Part shown: piece after piece, positions 36,733 through 46,552 of the stretch
How the letters are laid out: each line of letters opens with the position of its first letter
Position numbering within the stretch: position 1 is the stretch's first letter
NCBI RefSeq assembly: GCF_000485795.1
Contig: NZ_AXZL01000049.1
Coordinates: forward strand, 18,703-82,702
Length of the DNA stretch: 64,000 nucleotides
Direction of reading: 5' to 3'
Source of the DNA: Shewanella decolorationis S12
Lineage (GTDB): Bacteria > Pseudomonadota > Gammaproteobacteria > Enterobacterales > Shewanellaceae
Position numbers and translations under genes: made by a program
Notes under the pieces: model-generated
Told to the model about the DNA's origin: nothing
Seen by the model: only the letters and a program-made list of their open reading frames with translations
Database searches by the model: none

Positions 36733-36754
36733 GGGCTGGAGTTGGCGCCAGCCC
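36733..36754 (-). terminator. Hairpin after the ThrE-type gene
   Basis: GGGCTGG (36733-36739) and CCAGCCC (36748-36754) form a 7-bp stem on the minus strand, followed by a loosely T-rich GATTCTTAAAG. Weak terminator candidate. Confidence 0.45.
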
Positions 36755-36768
36755 TGAGAGAGGGGATG

Positions 36769-37989
36769 TTACAGCGTACGTCTTGGTGGTACCACGACGT
36801 TGGCAAAAATCAGTCCGGCGATAAGCGACATAAAGATCAAAAAGATCTGCGATCCAATATGGGATTGGTTAAGCATAGTTTCGCCGGAGATCAGCGCGTT
36901 CAGCCCTATGTAGGTTTTACTGCCGGGCACTAAAATCACAATACCTTGCAGCAGTGCAATTGAGGCGGGCGCCTTCATCCAACGGGCGAAGAGATTGGAA
37001 TACACGCCTACCGCCAAGGCGCCGAAGAAGATCCCCACAGAATCCCCAAAAAAGTGCCCGCCTAACATGGCGGAGAAGAATGCCACTATCCCCGCTAGTA
37101 CGCCCCAAGGTGAATCTTGCATCCGCGCCTTAAAGATAAACACCAGTGCCATCGAGAGAATCGGTACCGCCGACCAAATCGCCCAGCGTGGTAAGCCCTC
37201 AGGCTCGATATGAATGGCTTCACCGAAGAAGGCTTTACCTATTGCCATCCCCAGCACAGCGCCAAAATACAACTTAAACAACAACATACTGGCATCCATA
37301 ATCCGCGCTGTGCCCGAGATCAGGTCGCGTGCCGCCAGTTCCGCCAACCCTAAGGTTAGGGCTAAGCCGGGAATAAAGATGATGATGGAGGAGAGGATCA
37401 CCACGGGAATATTAATATTGGGGTCGATGCGGGCAATCGCGCAGGCGGCAATCGCGCAGACGATAGTTGCAAAGGGCTCTAACACTTCTGCCATGCGCGT
37501 CGAGCGCTCGGCGCGGTACACAAAGCCATAGACCAGCAAGCCTAACAAGCCTGACCAAAAGACATCATTCCACCCTGTGCCCATCAACATGGCAAAGGCG
37601 GCCGCCGAGGTGCCAAAGGAGAAACAGGTTAATGCTGGGCCGTAGGGGTTGGGTTTGTTGGCGATTTCCTCTAGCCTATCTAAGGCTTCGGTGAGCGTGC
37701 GTTTACCCGAGGTGAGCTCATCCACTAGTTCATCGGTGCGAGCGAGGGAGCCTAAATCCAATTCGCCGGGTTTAACCCGCGCAACATGGTTATATTCTTG
37801 ATCGGTATCGTGTTGTAATACGAAGGTCATGGAGGTCGGCGAGATTAAAAAATAACCTTCGATTCCGAGCGTCCGTGAGACGGTTTGCAAATGGGTTTCA
37901 AGACGGTAAGCGGGAGTGCCAAACTTATGTAAAGCCTTGCCTAGCTTAATGATAAATTTACGCTTTTCGAGAAACTGTTCGTTATCCAA
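36769..37989 (-). CDS. Threonine/serine exporter family membrane protein (ThrE-like)
   Basis: A 406-residue fusion of the two modules seen as YjjP and YjjB in E. coli: an N-terminal DUF1212 part (IIKLGKALHKFGTPAYRLE, then SPTSMTFVLQ) and a C-terminal DUF3815 part, with about ten membrane helices between residues 125 and 405. ThrE-type proteins export threonine, serine or small carboxylates. The start is TTG 37989; upstream in-frame sequence ends at a stop (TGA) within five codons and no ATG precedes it. No clear Shine-Dalgarno sequence. Substrate inferred from family only. Confidence 0.85.
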   Translation of the reverse strand: MDNEQFLEKRKFIIKLGKALHKFGTPAYRLETHLQTVSRTLGIEGYFLISPTSMTFVLQHDTDQEYNHVARVKPGELDLGSLARTDELVDELTSGKRTLTEALDRLEEIANKPNPYGPALTCFSFGTSAAAFAMLMGTGWNDVFWSGLLGLLVYGFVYRAERSTRMAEVLEPFATIVCAIAACAIARIDPNINIPVVILSSIIIFIPGLALTLGLAELAARDLISGTARIMDASMLLFKLYFGAVLGMAIGKAFFGEAIHIEPEGLPRWAIWSAVPILSMALVFIFKARMQDSPWGVLAGIVAFFSAMLGGHFFGDSVGIFFGALAVGVYSNLFARWMKAPASIALLQGIVILVPGSKTYIGLNALISGETMLNQSHIGSQIFLIFMSLIAGLIFANVVVPPRRTL

Positions 37990-38145
37990 TCGGGCTATTC
38001 ACTGTATAAAAAGTTGTAAGAGATCACGCGCGCATATTAACCTATCTTGTCGCTAAAAGGTTAATGGCTTTTAAGCTTAATACAAATAAATTGCTGAATT
38101 TTTGCGGCAAATGCCGCGGTTATGTTAATCAAAAAGGGAATCGCT

Positions 38146-38544
38146 ATGCCGTTGATGGTAACAGGGTTTTACGCCAGCTTGACTGGGTTGTTGATAATAG
38201 CGCTGGCTTATCGAGTGGTGAAATTAAGACGAAGCCAAAAAATCGGACTCGGCGATGGCGGCAACAATGCCTTGGCGCTGGCCGGCAGGGTGCATGCGAA
38301 TCTGATTGAGAATGCGCCCATCGTATTGATTTTAATGCTGGTGGCCGAGGCGGGTGGCCTAGCGCATTTCTATTTGCATTGTTTTGGTACAGTGTGGATT
38401 GTGGCGCGCTTGCTCCATGCAATAGGGTTAACTCAGGGGAAAGGCGGTTATCATTTGGGCCGTTTTTGGGGCGTGTTGCTCACTTGGTTGGTGACTATCA
38501 GCCTAGCCTTGGTCAACTTAGTGCATTTTGCCCAAAGTCTGTAA
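38146..38544 (+). CDS. MAPEG family membrane protein
   Basis: A 132-residue protein with four predicted membrane helices. The MAPEG signature GDGGNNALALAGRVHANLIENAPIVLILMLV resembles the E/N/H-x-x-N/E-E motif of the family, and RLLHAIGL is also typical. Members are glutathione- or eicosanoid-metabolising in eukaryotes; bacterial roles are mostly unknown. ATG 38146 is chosen over an upstream ATG because AAGGGAA precedes it and the first helix then follows directly. Confidence 0.85.
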   Translation: MPLMVTGFYASLTGLLIIALAYRVVKLRRSQKIGLGDGGNNALALAGRVHANLIENAPIVLILMLVAEAGGLAHFYLHCFGTVWIVARLLHAIGLTQGKGGYHLGRFWGVLLTWLVTISLALVNLVHFAQSL

Positions 38545-38756
38545 TAGCTGATATAGGGTAATGGCCGTCTAAGCCATATCCCTAGCCACTTTAGGGGTAT
38601 TGAGTACATTGGTGCAAATACCCCTAAAAACACCTCGGCTGCTGTTTTTTTAATCGCACTTATCCCTGTTTGCCTGCTATACTCCGCGTCCCTAAATCGG
38701 TGCGGCCCGTTTTTGCCTGCACCTTTGTTTGACATTACGCTTTTGGGTCAAAATCG

Positions 38757-41084
38757 ATGCAAGTTGAATCCACACTGTTTAGCCATCCCAAGTATTGGGC
38801 CGAGTGCTTTGGCACTGCGCCTTTTTTACCTATGTCTCGCAAGGAGATGGAGAAATTAGGCTGGGACAGCTGTGACATTATTATTGTCACTGGTGATGCC
38901 TATGTGGATCACCCAAGCTTTGGCATGGCGGTCATTGGCCGGATGTTAGAAGCCCAAGGCTACCGCGTCGGGATTATTTCTCAGCCCGATTGGTCGAGCA
39001 AAGATGCCTTTATGCAGCTTGGTCGCCCGAATCTATTTTTTGGTGTCACCGCCGGCAATATGGATTCGATGATCAACCGTTACACCGCCGATCGCCGTAT
39101 TCGCAGTGATGATGCCTATACTCCTGGCGATGTCGGCGGTAAACGCCCCGACCGCGCCGTGACCGTTTATACCCAACGTTGTAAAGAAGCTTTTAAAGAT
39201 GTGCCAGTGATCATTGGCGGCATCGAGGCGAGTCTGCGCCGTATTGCGCACTACGATTATTGGTCGGACAAAGTTCGTCGCAGCGTGATTTTCGATGCCA
39301 AGGCCGACATCTTGATGTACGGCAACGCCGAGCGCCCGCTGGTTGAAGTGGCACGTCGTTTAGCCGCGGGTGAAGCGATTGCGGATATCCAGGATGTGCG
39401 CGGCACAGCGGTTATCCGTAAAGAGCCTATGCCAGAGTGGCGTGGGATGGATTCGCGTAAGATCGACCAGCTGCATAAGATCGATCCTATCCCGAACCCC
39501 TATGGCGCCGACGATGTGGGCTGCGCCAATTTATCAGGCCCATCGGATGTTAAAATTTTCGATAACGATGCGCCAAAGCCTATCAGTGTGCAGCCGCCAC
39601 GCCCTAAGCCTTGGGATAAAACCTATGTGCTGTTGCCTGCCTTTGAAAAGGTCTCTGAGGACAAATATTTATACGCCCATGCCTCGCGGATTTTGCACCA
39701 AGAGCAAAACCCGGGGTGTGCGCGAGCGCTGTTCCAGCCCCACGGTGACCGTGGCGTGTGGGTGAACCCACCTGCTTGGCCGCTCAATACCGACGAGATG
39801 GATGCCGTGTTCGATTTACCCTATAAAAGGGTGCCGCATCCTGCCTACGGTAAGGAAAAAATCCCCGCCTATGACATGATCAAAACCTCGATCAACATCA
39901 TGCGCGGTTGCTTTGGCGGCTGTTCATTCTGCTCGATTACCGAGCATGAAGGCCGAATTATCCAGAGCCGTTCACAAGAATCAATTATCAAAGAAATCAA
40001 AGATATTCAGGATAAGGTTCCCGGTTTTACTGGGGTGATTTCCGACTTAGGTGGCCCCACCGCTAACATGTATCGCCTCGGCTGTACCAGTGAAAAAGCG
40101 GAGAAAACCTGTCGCCGTTTATCCTGTGTCTATCCATCGATTTGCGGCCATTTAGGCACAGACCATAAACACACTATCGACTTGTATCGCGCCGCTCGCG
40201 CCGTGCCCGGCATTAAGAAAATCTTGATTGCTTCGGGTGTGCGTTACGACTTAGCGATTGAAGATCCGGCCTATGTCAAAGAGTTGGTCCAGCACCATGT
40301 GGGCGGCTATTTGAAAATCGCCCCTGAGCATACCGAAGAAGGGCCGCTCAGCAAGATGATGAAACCCGGCATGGGCGCCTACGATAAGTTTAAAGAGCTG
40401 TTCGACAAGTATTCTAAGGAAGCGGGTAAAGAACAGTTCTTGATCCCTTATTTTATTTCGGCGCATCCGGGCACGACCGACGAGGATATGTTAAACCTCG
40501 CGCTCTGGCTGAAGGAGCGTAAGTTTAAGCTCGACCAAGTACAAAACTTCTATCCATCACCGATGGCGAATGCGACGACCATTTATCACACTGAGTTGAA
40601 CTCGTTGAAAAACGTCAAGCACAGCAGTGAAGTGGTACCAGTGCCGAAGAAGGGCCGCCAACGCCGCCTGCATAAGGCGCTGCTGCGTTACCATGACCCA
40701 GCGGGTTGGCCTATCATCCGTGAAGGCTTGATTGCCATGGGACGTGAAGATTTGATTGGTCACAGTCCGAATCATCTCGTTCCACCAGAGGGGCGCAACG
40801 AACGTGGTCCGAAATGGATGAAGGATGCTAACCAAGGCCAAAAAGCCCTGACGCGTTTCTCGGGCAATCAGTTCGATGAGCGTAAGGGCAAACCGAGCAC
40901 AAGCAAGCCTAAGGGACCCAAGGTTGGGGCGAATGCAACGCAAGGTCAGCAGCCTAAGAGCAGCCGTCCGGGGGCTAAGGCACCTTTTGGTCAGTCTGGC
41001 TTTAAGGGAAAATCTGAGCAGGCTAAAGCTGGGCACCAAGGCCGCGGAAATAAGGCCTCTTCAGGCCGTCAGCACGCTAAGTAA
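38757..41084 (+). CDS. ygiQ: YgiQ family radical SAM protein
   Basis: A 775-residue protein. A B12-binding-like N-terminal region ([31 protein letters not shown]) is followed by the radical-SAM core with the cluster motif [17 protein letters not shown] (about residues 379-395). The UPF0313 C-terminal part precedes a Lys/Gly/Pro-rich unstructured tail (about residues 690-775). No reaction has been assigned to YgiQ. ATG 38757 has no good Shine-Dalgarno sequence. The tail is longer and more basic than I expect for E. coli YgiQ and may bind RNA (speculation). A porin terminator lies just after its stop on the other strand. Confidence 0.9.
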   Translation: MQVESTLFSHPKYWAECFGTAPFLPMSRKEMEKLGWDSCDIIIVTGDAYVDHPSFGMAVIGRMLEAQGYRVGIISQPDWSSKDAFMQLGRPNLFFGVTAGNMDSMINRYTADRRIRSDDAYTPGDVGGKRPDRAVTVYTQRCKEAFKDVPVIIGGIEASLRRIAHYDYWSDKVRRSVIFDAKADILMYGNAERPLVEVARRLAAGEAIADIQDVRGTAVIRKEPMPEWRGMDSRKIDQLHKIDPIPNPYGADDVGCANLSGPSDVKIFDNDAPKPISVQPPRPKPWDKTYVLLPAFEKVSEDKYLYAHASRILHQEQNPGCARALFQPHGDRGVWVNPPAWPLNTDEMDAVFDLPYKRVPHPAYGKEKIPAYDMIKTSINIMRGCFGGCSFCSITEHEGRIIQSRSQESIIKEIKDIQDKVPGFTGVISDLGGPTANMYRLGCTSEKAEKTCRRLSCVYPSICGHLGTDHKHTIDLYRAARAVPGIKKILIASGVRYDLAIEDPAYVKELVQHHVGGYLKIAPEHTEEGPLSKMMKPGMGAYDKFKELFDKYSKEAGKEQFLIPYFISAHPGTTDEDMLNLALWLKERKFKLDQVQNFYPSPMANATTIYHTELNSLKNVKHSSEVVPVPKKGRQRRLHKALLRYHDPAGWPIIREGLIAMGREDLIGHSPNHLVPPEGRNERGPKWMKDANQGQKALTRFSGNQFDERKGKPSTSKPKGPKVGANATQGQQPKSSRPGAKAPFGQSGFKGKSEQAKAGHQGRGNKASSGRQHAK

Positions 41085-41089
41085 CGGCG

Positions 41090-41125
41090 AAAAAAAGCCA
41101 CTCCAGTAAACCGATTTGGAGTGGC
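41090..41125 (-). terminator. Intrinsic terminator, minus strand
   Basis: On the minus strand GCCACTCC and GGAGTGGC form an 8-bp stem, followed by seven Ts. It lies 163 nt past the porin stop codon and 5 nt past the ygiQ stop, so the porin mRNA has a long 3' untranslated region. Confidence 0.88.
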
Positions 41126-41287
41126 GCAGAGATGATGGTAAACCAGCGGTACCATCCAGTGAGTGTGTAGCGAGCGTTTGTAGACGGAACGTGCGCCGCA
41201 CCTCAGTCTCAAATGGGCCCACGGATATGAGGAACGTGAGCCACTATCCCTCAATGTACGGGAGAGCCTGATGAAGACTTTCCATTC

Positions 41288-42442
41288 CTAAAAGAAGTAG
41301 TTAATCCCTACCGCAAAGCCATTATCTTCCTGCGCTTCGAGTGCTGGATCATCCATGTCGCTGAAATCTAACTTCATTTCGGCAAACATCACAGTGTCAT
41401 TACTGTAACGGTAGTGCAGGCCAAGCATGGCGAATTGGCGGGTCCATTTGCCTTGGATGGGCGTGCTGGCATCTGTATCTAAGTCCAAATAGCTGAGGAC
41501 AATCATGGGCACAAAGCCATTATCGAATTGGTAGGCCGTCATCAACTCGGCACCAGTGGCATCGTAGAGGTCGCCGCCGACCAGCTCATTGTTCTTACTC
41601 TGATGGGCGTTAAAGCCGACGTAGAGACCGCTTGCTTCGCGGTTATCGGCATAGTGGTAATAGTCACCATACATGGCGCCGATACCGACGATTTCGTTGG
41701 TTTCATCGACTTGCGTATTACCTAGGTGGCCTTCAAAGTCGCCACGGTTAAAGCCAGCGAGCAGTTTAAATTTGTCGGTGAGTGAGTAGGTCAGGCTGGC
41801 ACCGTAACTGCTGTCGAAATCGAGTTCAGAGTTAGCCATTTCGCTGCCATCATCGTTTTTTAAGGTGACATTACCGTTGGTTTTGGCGGCGTATTGCAGG
41901 GCGATTTGCACTGGGCCAAAGCTATTACGGTAGATAAACGCGGAGTCGGCGCGGCCTGTTCCGGTTAGCCCGCCATCGCTAAAGGCGTAGGCGCCGACGC
42001 TATATCCGGCGAAGACGTTCGGTAAATCCGTTGTGCCAGCCACATCGTAGTAAGCGCCCCATTGCTTACCAAAGCTGAGGCTACCCCATTCATCGTGTGA
42101 CATACCGACATAACCTAAACGGTTGTAGAGGAAGTCTTCGGTTTTTTCGGCGGCCAGTTTGCCACCTTGCATCACTAAACTGTCATCGCTGGACACCATG
42201 TTGATGCCCCATTCCGTGGTGGCAAAGGCGGTCCAGCCATTTCTCTCGCTGCGTTCAAAGCTAAATCGTACTCGGGAAGAGTCATCAATGACTGAGGTAT
42301 CGTGGCTGTCGTTGAGTGCCGCGAAGCCTAACCAACCACTTAAATCTAATGAGTTTTTTTGATCGTTATAGAGTTCAACCGCTTGGCTGCTGGTGGCGGC
42401 CAACAGCATAGGTAGCATTAGAGCGATGCATGTTTTTTTCAT
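41288..42442 (-). CDS. Gram-negative general porin
   Basis: A 384-residue porin of the OmpC/OmpF type. The signal peptide is MKKTCIALMLPMLLAATSSQA, followed by a first strand VELYNDQKNSLDLSGWLGFAAL and alternating barrel strands to a terminal Phe (FAVGINYFF), the outer-membrane targeting signature. Trimeric porins admit small hydrophilic solutes. ATG 42442 is preceded by GGTGGA; the longer frame start is not used. Its 3' untranslated region holds a hairpin and terminator at 41090-41156. Function known only at family level. Confidence 0.92.
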   Translation of the reverse strand: MKKTCIALMLPMLLAATSSQAVELYNDQKNSLDLSGWLGFAALNDSHDTSVIDDSSRVRFSFERSERNGWTAFATTEWGINMVSSDDSLVMQGGKLAAEKTEDFLYNRLGYVGMSHDEWGSLSFGKQWGAYYDVAGTTDLPNVFAGYSVGAYAFSDGGLTGTGRADSAFIYRNSFGPVQIALQYAAKTNGNVTLKNDDGSEMANSELDFDSSYGASLTYSLTDKFKLLAGFNRGDFEGHLGNTQVDETNEIVGIGAMYGDYYHYADNREASGLYVGFNAHQSKNNELVGGDLYDATGAELMTAYQFDNGFVPMIVLSYLDLDTDASTPIQGKWTRQFAMLGLHYRYSNDTVMFAEMKLDFSDMDDPALEAQEDNGFAVGINYFF

Positions 42443-42566
42443 AGTTCCACCGAAATTAGGCAAGTTTTGTCTGGGGACCTTAGGCACTGTGGCTTAAGGT
42501 CCCTGAAGACGGATTGGTTTTATGTTTCTTATCTAGTAATGGGTGAGAATCGCAGGGGAGACGTGC

Positions 42567-43886
42567 TCACGCTGCTTTGATCTCAGCTGTTGGCGTTTTG
42601 TTGGAAATCACCCCGTAGATGGTCCAACCGAAGAAGGTCGCGATAGCGCCTAACATCACGGCGGTTTCACCAGAGCTATAGAGGGCGTAGAAGCTATACA
42701 GGGCGCCGATAACCGCAATCACGTTGGCGACACGGGCCTTGTTCGCTGGTACTTTGAGTTGTTTTTGCATCACGCCTAGGGCTGCCATCGATAGGATGTA
42801 AGGCACAATGTTAGTCACTACGGCGAGGTTCACTAGGGCTTCAAACTGTTTGCTCAGTGATGGACTGATGGTCATCAAAGACAGCAAGGTTTGAATCGAA
42901 ACGATGATAGTCATACCCCAGATCGGTGCATCGGCTTTGCTGACCTTAGAGAACACTTTAGGGAAGAAACCTTCATCGGCAGAGGCTTTAAACACTTGCG
43001 CGATAGTGAACTGCCAACCCAGCAGTGAACCAGTACAGGAGATAATGGCGCAGGCCATCACGATTTTACCGACCACAGGGCTAAACATTTGCGCAAAGGC
43101 TAAACCGAATGGGGCGTTTGAGCTGGCAAGCTCGGCGTTGGGTACAATACCGGCAATCACGTTGGTTGAAACAATATAGATAAGTGCTGCACCTAAGGTT
43201 CCGCCCATTACGGCGATAGGTACGTTTTTCTCTGGATTATCAACAGCCTCTGAGTTAGCGCAAGCCGATTCTAAGCCAAGGAATGCCCATAAAGTCATCG
43301 CGATTGAACCGCCTAAGGCTTTGAAGAAAGGCATATCATGTGGGTTCCAAGCGCCTTTGTAGAGGTCGATGTCGAACCAGAACCAACCGATTAATGACAC
43401 ACCAATTACAGGCAGAATAATCCCCCACACGGTCACACTACTCACGCGACCCGTAATGCGAGCGCCACCAAAGTTAGCCACTGTTGCTAACCAAAGCACG
43501 CCAATGGTGGCAAGACAGATAGCCATTGGGCTTAAGTTTACTTCCAGCAGCACCGCGGCATAACCCACGGCGGAGATAGCGATGGCGACGTTGGCGATAA
43601 GTAGCGAAACCGCATAGGTGTAGTTCGCCATAAAGTTACCGCTGCGGCCAAAGGCATATTCGGCGTAACCGCCCATACCACCGGATTTTTTACTGAACAT
43701 ACCGCACTTAGCAAAAGCAAAGGCCAGCGCAGTTGAGCCAGCAGCGGTAACAAGCCAAGAAAGCACAGAGATAGTACCGACTTGCGCTAATTGGGTGGGT
43801 AACATAATAATACCTGAGCCCATCATATTGACTATGGTAATAATCGTTAATTGGATAACGCCAATTTTATTTGCTGATTTACTCAT
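42567..43886 (-). CDS. potE: Putrescine:ornithine antiporter PotE
   Basis: A 439-residue APC-superfamily transporter with about twelve membrane helices. Start NKIGVIQLTIITIVNMMGSGIIMLP contains the substrate-binding GSGI motif. WAFLGLESACANSEAVDNPEKNVPIAV is typical of PotE/CadB antiporters. It exchanges putrescine for ornithine and, with SpeF, consumes cytoplasmic protons. It follows speF on the same strand by 85 nt, with a hairpin (43930-43962) between. The operon order speF-potE matches enterobacteria. Confidence 0.93.
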   Translation of the reverse strand: MSKSANKIGVIQLTIITIVNMMGSGIIMLPTQLAQVGTISVLSWLVTAAGSTALAFAFAKCGMFSKKSGGMGGYAEYAFGRSGNFMANYTYAVSLLIANVAIAISAVGYAAVLLEVNLSPMAICLATIGVLWLATVANFGGARITGRVSSVTVWGIILPVIGVSLIGWFWFDIDLYKGAWNPHDMPFFKALGGSIAMTLWAFLGLESACANSEAVDNPEKNVPIAVMGGTLGAALIYIVSTNVIAGIVPNAELASSNAPFGLAFAQMFSPVVGKIVMACAIISCTGSLLGWQFTIAQVFKASADEGFFPKVFSKVSKADAPIWGMTIIVSIQTLLSLMTISPSLSKQFEALVNLAVVTNIVPYILSMAALGVMQKQLKVPANKARVANVIAVIGALYSFYALYSSGETAVMLGAIATFFGWTIYGVISNKTPTAEIKAA

Positions 43887-43929
43887 AATAATGACCTAAT
43901 AATATAATTCATTATAGAAGGTTGAAATT

Positions 43930-43962
43930 GACTGCAGAGCGGGGTTAATTAACTCTGCAGTC
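43930..43962 (-). terminator. Hairpin between speF and potE
   Basis: GACTGCAGAG (43930-43939) and CTCTGCAGTC (43953-43962) form a perfect 10-bp stem in the intercistronic gap, without a U-tract. It may attenuate or stabilise rather than fully terminate, giving less potE than speF. Confidence 0.5.
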
Positions 43963-43971
43963 TGATTTCAA

Positions 43972-46134
43972 TTATTTATTTAATACATAACCTAGGGCTT
44001 GGATTTTTCCGTCTGGGGTGTTTTCGAGGTAAACACCTTGTAATTCAGGGGAGAATCCGGGTAATAAGTTGATGCCTTCTTCAAGGGCTCGGAAATAACG
44101 TTGTACTGCGCCACCCCATATTTCACCTGGCACCATACATAACACCCCTGGTGGATATGGCAGTGCGCCCTCAGCGGCAATCCGTCCTTCGATTTGCGAC
44201 AGTGGCACTAATTCAACATTGCCGCGGATAAATTCAAGATTGGCCTCCTGCGGGTCCATCACTTTGGTTGGGAAATGCGCCTGACGGAACATTTCTTTTT
44301 GCAGTTGTTTTACGTCATGGCTGACATAAAGGTTGTGCATTTCTTGGCAGAGTTGACGAATGGTATAGTCTTTATAACGGGCTTTATTGGCGTTATAGAC
44401 GTTAGGCAATACTTCCGATAATGGCGCATCTTCATCGACTAATTTCTCAAAGCGAGATATTTGCGACACTAAGTGTTGCATCTTTGCCATATCTTCCGCT
44501 GGTGTCATCAGGAATAATATCGAATTTAAGTCGCACTTCTCGGGAATAATATTATTTTCACGTAAGAAGTTAGCCAAAATAGTCGCGGGAATACCAAACT
44601 CAGTATATTTACCGGTTTCGGCATCGATACCTGGCGTGGTTAATAGGAACTTACAAGGGTCAACGAAATATTGGCCTTTTTCATAACCCTCGAAGGAGTG
44701 CCATTTTTGTCCGGGTTCAAACTCGAAGAAACGTAAATCATCGGCCATTTGTTCAGTTTGATAATCCTGCCATGGGCGTCCTTCGATCATGCTTGGGATA
44801 AATGGCTTGATATATTTACATTTTTTCAGCAGTAACTTGCGAGCTTCGATACCGGCTTTGACCGCTTCGCGCCACAGATAACGGCCGCTGGCACCTTCGT
44901 GCATTTTAGCGTTCACATCCAATGCGGCAAACAGCGGATAGAAGGGGCTGGTAGAGGCATGCATCATAAAGGCGTTGTTGAAGCGTTTATGGTTGCAATA
45001 TCTCGCTTGGCCTTTGATATGTTTATCTTTTTTATGGATTTGCGAGGTTTGAGAAAAACCAGCCTGCTGTTTATGTACTGACTGAGTCACGATAATTCCA
45101 GGATCTTCAGGTGTCAGTTCGAGCAGCAGAGGCGAGCAGTCATTCATCATAGGAATAAATTGCTCATAGCCAACCCAAGCTGAGTCAAACAGGATGTAAT
45201 CACATAGATGCCCAATACGATCAACAACTTGGCGAGCGTTGTAGATAGTGCCGTCGTAGGTGCCCAGCTGGATAATCGCTAAACGGAATGGACGTTGTTC
45301 ATCGGCACGCTCAGGCGCAACGGTGCGGATCTGCTCCCTTAAATAAGACTCCTGGAAGCAGTGGGCGTCGATACCACCAATAAAGCCGAAGGGGTTACGG
45401 GCGGTTTCTAAATAAATCGGTGTTGCACCAGCTTGAATTAACGCGCCATGGTGGTTGGATTTATGGTTGTTACGGTCGAATAATACCAGGTCGCCCTTCG
45501 CCAGCAGTGCGTTGGTCGCCACTTTGTTTGAAGAAGAAGTGCCGTTGAGCACAAAGTAGGTTTTATCGGCGTTAAAGACCTTAGCCGCGTATTTTTGTGC
45601 ATCCAGCGGCGCGCCTTCGTGGATTAATAGATCGCCGAGTTTAACGTCGGCATTACACATATCTGAGCGGAAAATGGTTTCGCCAAAGAAATCGAAAAAT
45701 TGGCGACCCACAGGATGTTTACGGAAGAATTGACCACCCTGATGGCCCGGACAGGCGAAGGTGGAGTTGCCCATTTCAACGTATTTTTTCAGCGTGCCAA
45801 AGAACGGCGGTAATAGGGCTTGCTCATATTTTTGGACGGCGGTTTCGACCTGTTTACCATAGAAATCGGTATTGCTACCGCAGAGTTCAAATACCCCAGT
45901 AATAGAAGAGCAAATATCATCTGGGAAGGTTTCTTCACAACAAACGGATACGAAAATAGGCAGTTTTAATCCGGTATTTTTGATTTTCTCAACAATACCA
46001 TTTTTAACATCATCAACAGAGACTACAGCCGCGCCCACATCGCAAAAATCTGTGGTTAATACATTGACGACTTCTCTGTCTATTTCAAAACATGATCTAA
46101 CAGATAAGCTGGCGGCAACTTTTAATGATTTCAT
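43972..46134 (-). CDS. speF: Inducible ornithine decarboxylase SpeF
   Basis: A 720-residue fold-type I PLP enzyme (E. coli SpeF 732) converting ornithine to putrescine and CO2. An N-terminal wing domain precedes the core. The PLP-binding Lys is in TQSVHKQQAGFSQTSQ. FDSAWVGYEQF and VLNGTSSSNKVATNALL are also characteristic of the ornithine/lysine/arginine decarboxylase group. ATG 46134 is chosen over the longer frame since AAGGGAA lies upstream and MKSLKVAAS aligns with E. coli. Its 313-nt leader and the 34-codon speFL ORF suggest ornithine-controlled expression. Confidence 0.95.
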   Translation of the reverse strand: MKSLKVAASLSVRSCFEIDREVVNVLTTDFCDVGAAVVSVDDVKNGIVEKIKNTGLKLPIFVSVCCEETFPDDICSSITGVFELCGSNTDFYGKQVETAVQKYEQALLPPFFGTLKKYVEMGNSTFACPGHQGGQFFRKHPVGRQFFDFFGETIFRSDMCNADVKLGDLLIHEGAPLDAQKYAAKVFNADKTYFVLNGTSSSNKVATNALLAKGDLVLFDRNNHKSNHHGALIQAGATPIYLETARNPFGFIGGIDAHCFQESYLREQIRTVAPERADEQRPFRLAIIQLGTYDGTIYNARQVVDRIGHLCDYILFDSAWVGYEQFIPMMNDCSPLLLELTPEDPGIIVTQSVHKQQAGFSQTSQIHKKDKHIKGQARYCNHKRFNNAFMMHASTSPFYPLFAALDVNAKMHEGASGRYLWREAVKAGIEARKLLLKKCKYIKPFIPSMIEGRPWQDYQTEQMADDLRFFEFEPGQKWHSFEGYEKGQYFVDPCKFLLTTPGIDAETGKYTEFGIPATILANFLRENNIIPEKCDLNSILFLMTPAEDMAKMQHLVSQISRFEKLVDEDAPLSEVLPNVYNANKARYKDYTIRQLCQEMHNLYVSHDVKQLQKEMFRQAHFPTKVMDPQEANLEFIRGNVELVPLSQIEGRIAAEGALPYPPGVLCMVPGEIWGGAVQRYFRALEEGINLLPGFSPELQGVYLENTPDGKIQALGYVLNK

Positions 46135-46447
46135 CGTTAATTTCCCTTTTACTTTAAAAAGTTTTGGATACAACTTGGCCTATACCTAATTAAAAAATAT
46201 TAATGGCATTAAATTAGATATGGCTATTCCGTGTGCAGATATGATGAGGCTATAAATCGTCCAGGAATAAAATAGATAGATTTATTCCGAGAGAATTATT
46301 GGGCCGCAGTTTGGCTGCACTGACTAAAGAATGCTTTGATTTAGATGCGAGATAATAAACCTGCAAAAAAACAGTACGATAAGTGTATGCGCTTACAAGG
46401 GCAATACCACTTTAGACCTGTTAATTGGCCTACTACCTACGCGAAGA
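46135..46447 (-). promoter_or_regulatory. speF mRNA leader, probable Rho-dependent attenuation region
   Basis: The 313-nt spacer between the stop codon of the speFL leader and speF. It holds no ORF of note. Hairpins GCAG/CTGC and GGAATAAA/TTTATTCC are recognisable on the minus strand. In E. coli the corresponding region is where Rho ends transcription unless ornithine stalls the leader ribosome; the same role here is inference. Confidence 0.6.
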
Positions 46448-46552
46448 TTAGCGAAGAAAGATGTATGAATGGTCGAAATAGTCACGTTGGCTTGGCATCA
46501 TGATATGTCTGGTGCGCCGGATGTGAGCCATGATTTTTGATTTCCTCTTCAT
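46448..46552 (-). CDS. speFL: SpeFL/OrpL ornithine-sensing arrest leader peptide
   Basis: A 34-codon ORF (too short for usual calling), with ATG 46552 preceded by GGAG at 6 nt and ending in TAA 46450-46448. The peptide begins MKRKSKIMAHIRRTRHIMMP and ends RDYFDHSYIFLR. From memory E. coli SpeFL is also 34 residues and has HIRRTTHIM at residues 10-18, where the present peptide has HIRRTRHIM at the same positions. The sensor motif HIRRxxH, M8, R23, F26, D27 and R34 all coincide in register. In E. coli and Salmonella ornithine binds the nascent chain in the ribosome, inhibits its release and prevents Rho-dependent termination before speF. Location upstream of speF makes the homology convincing. 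Confidence 0.92.
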   Translation of the reverse strand: MKRKSKIMAHIRRTRHIMMPSQRDYFDHSYIFLR

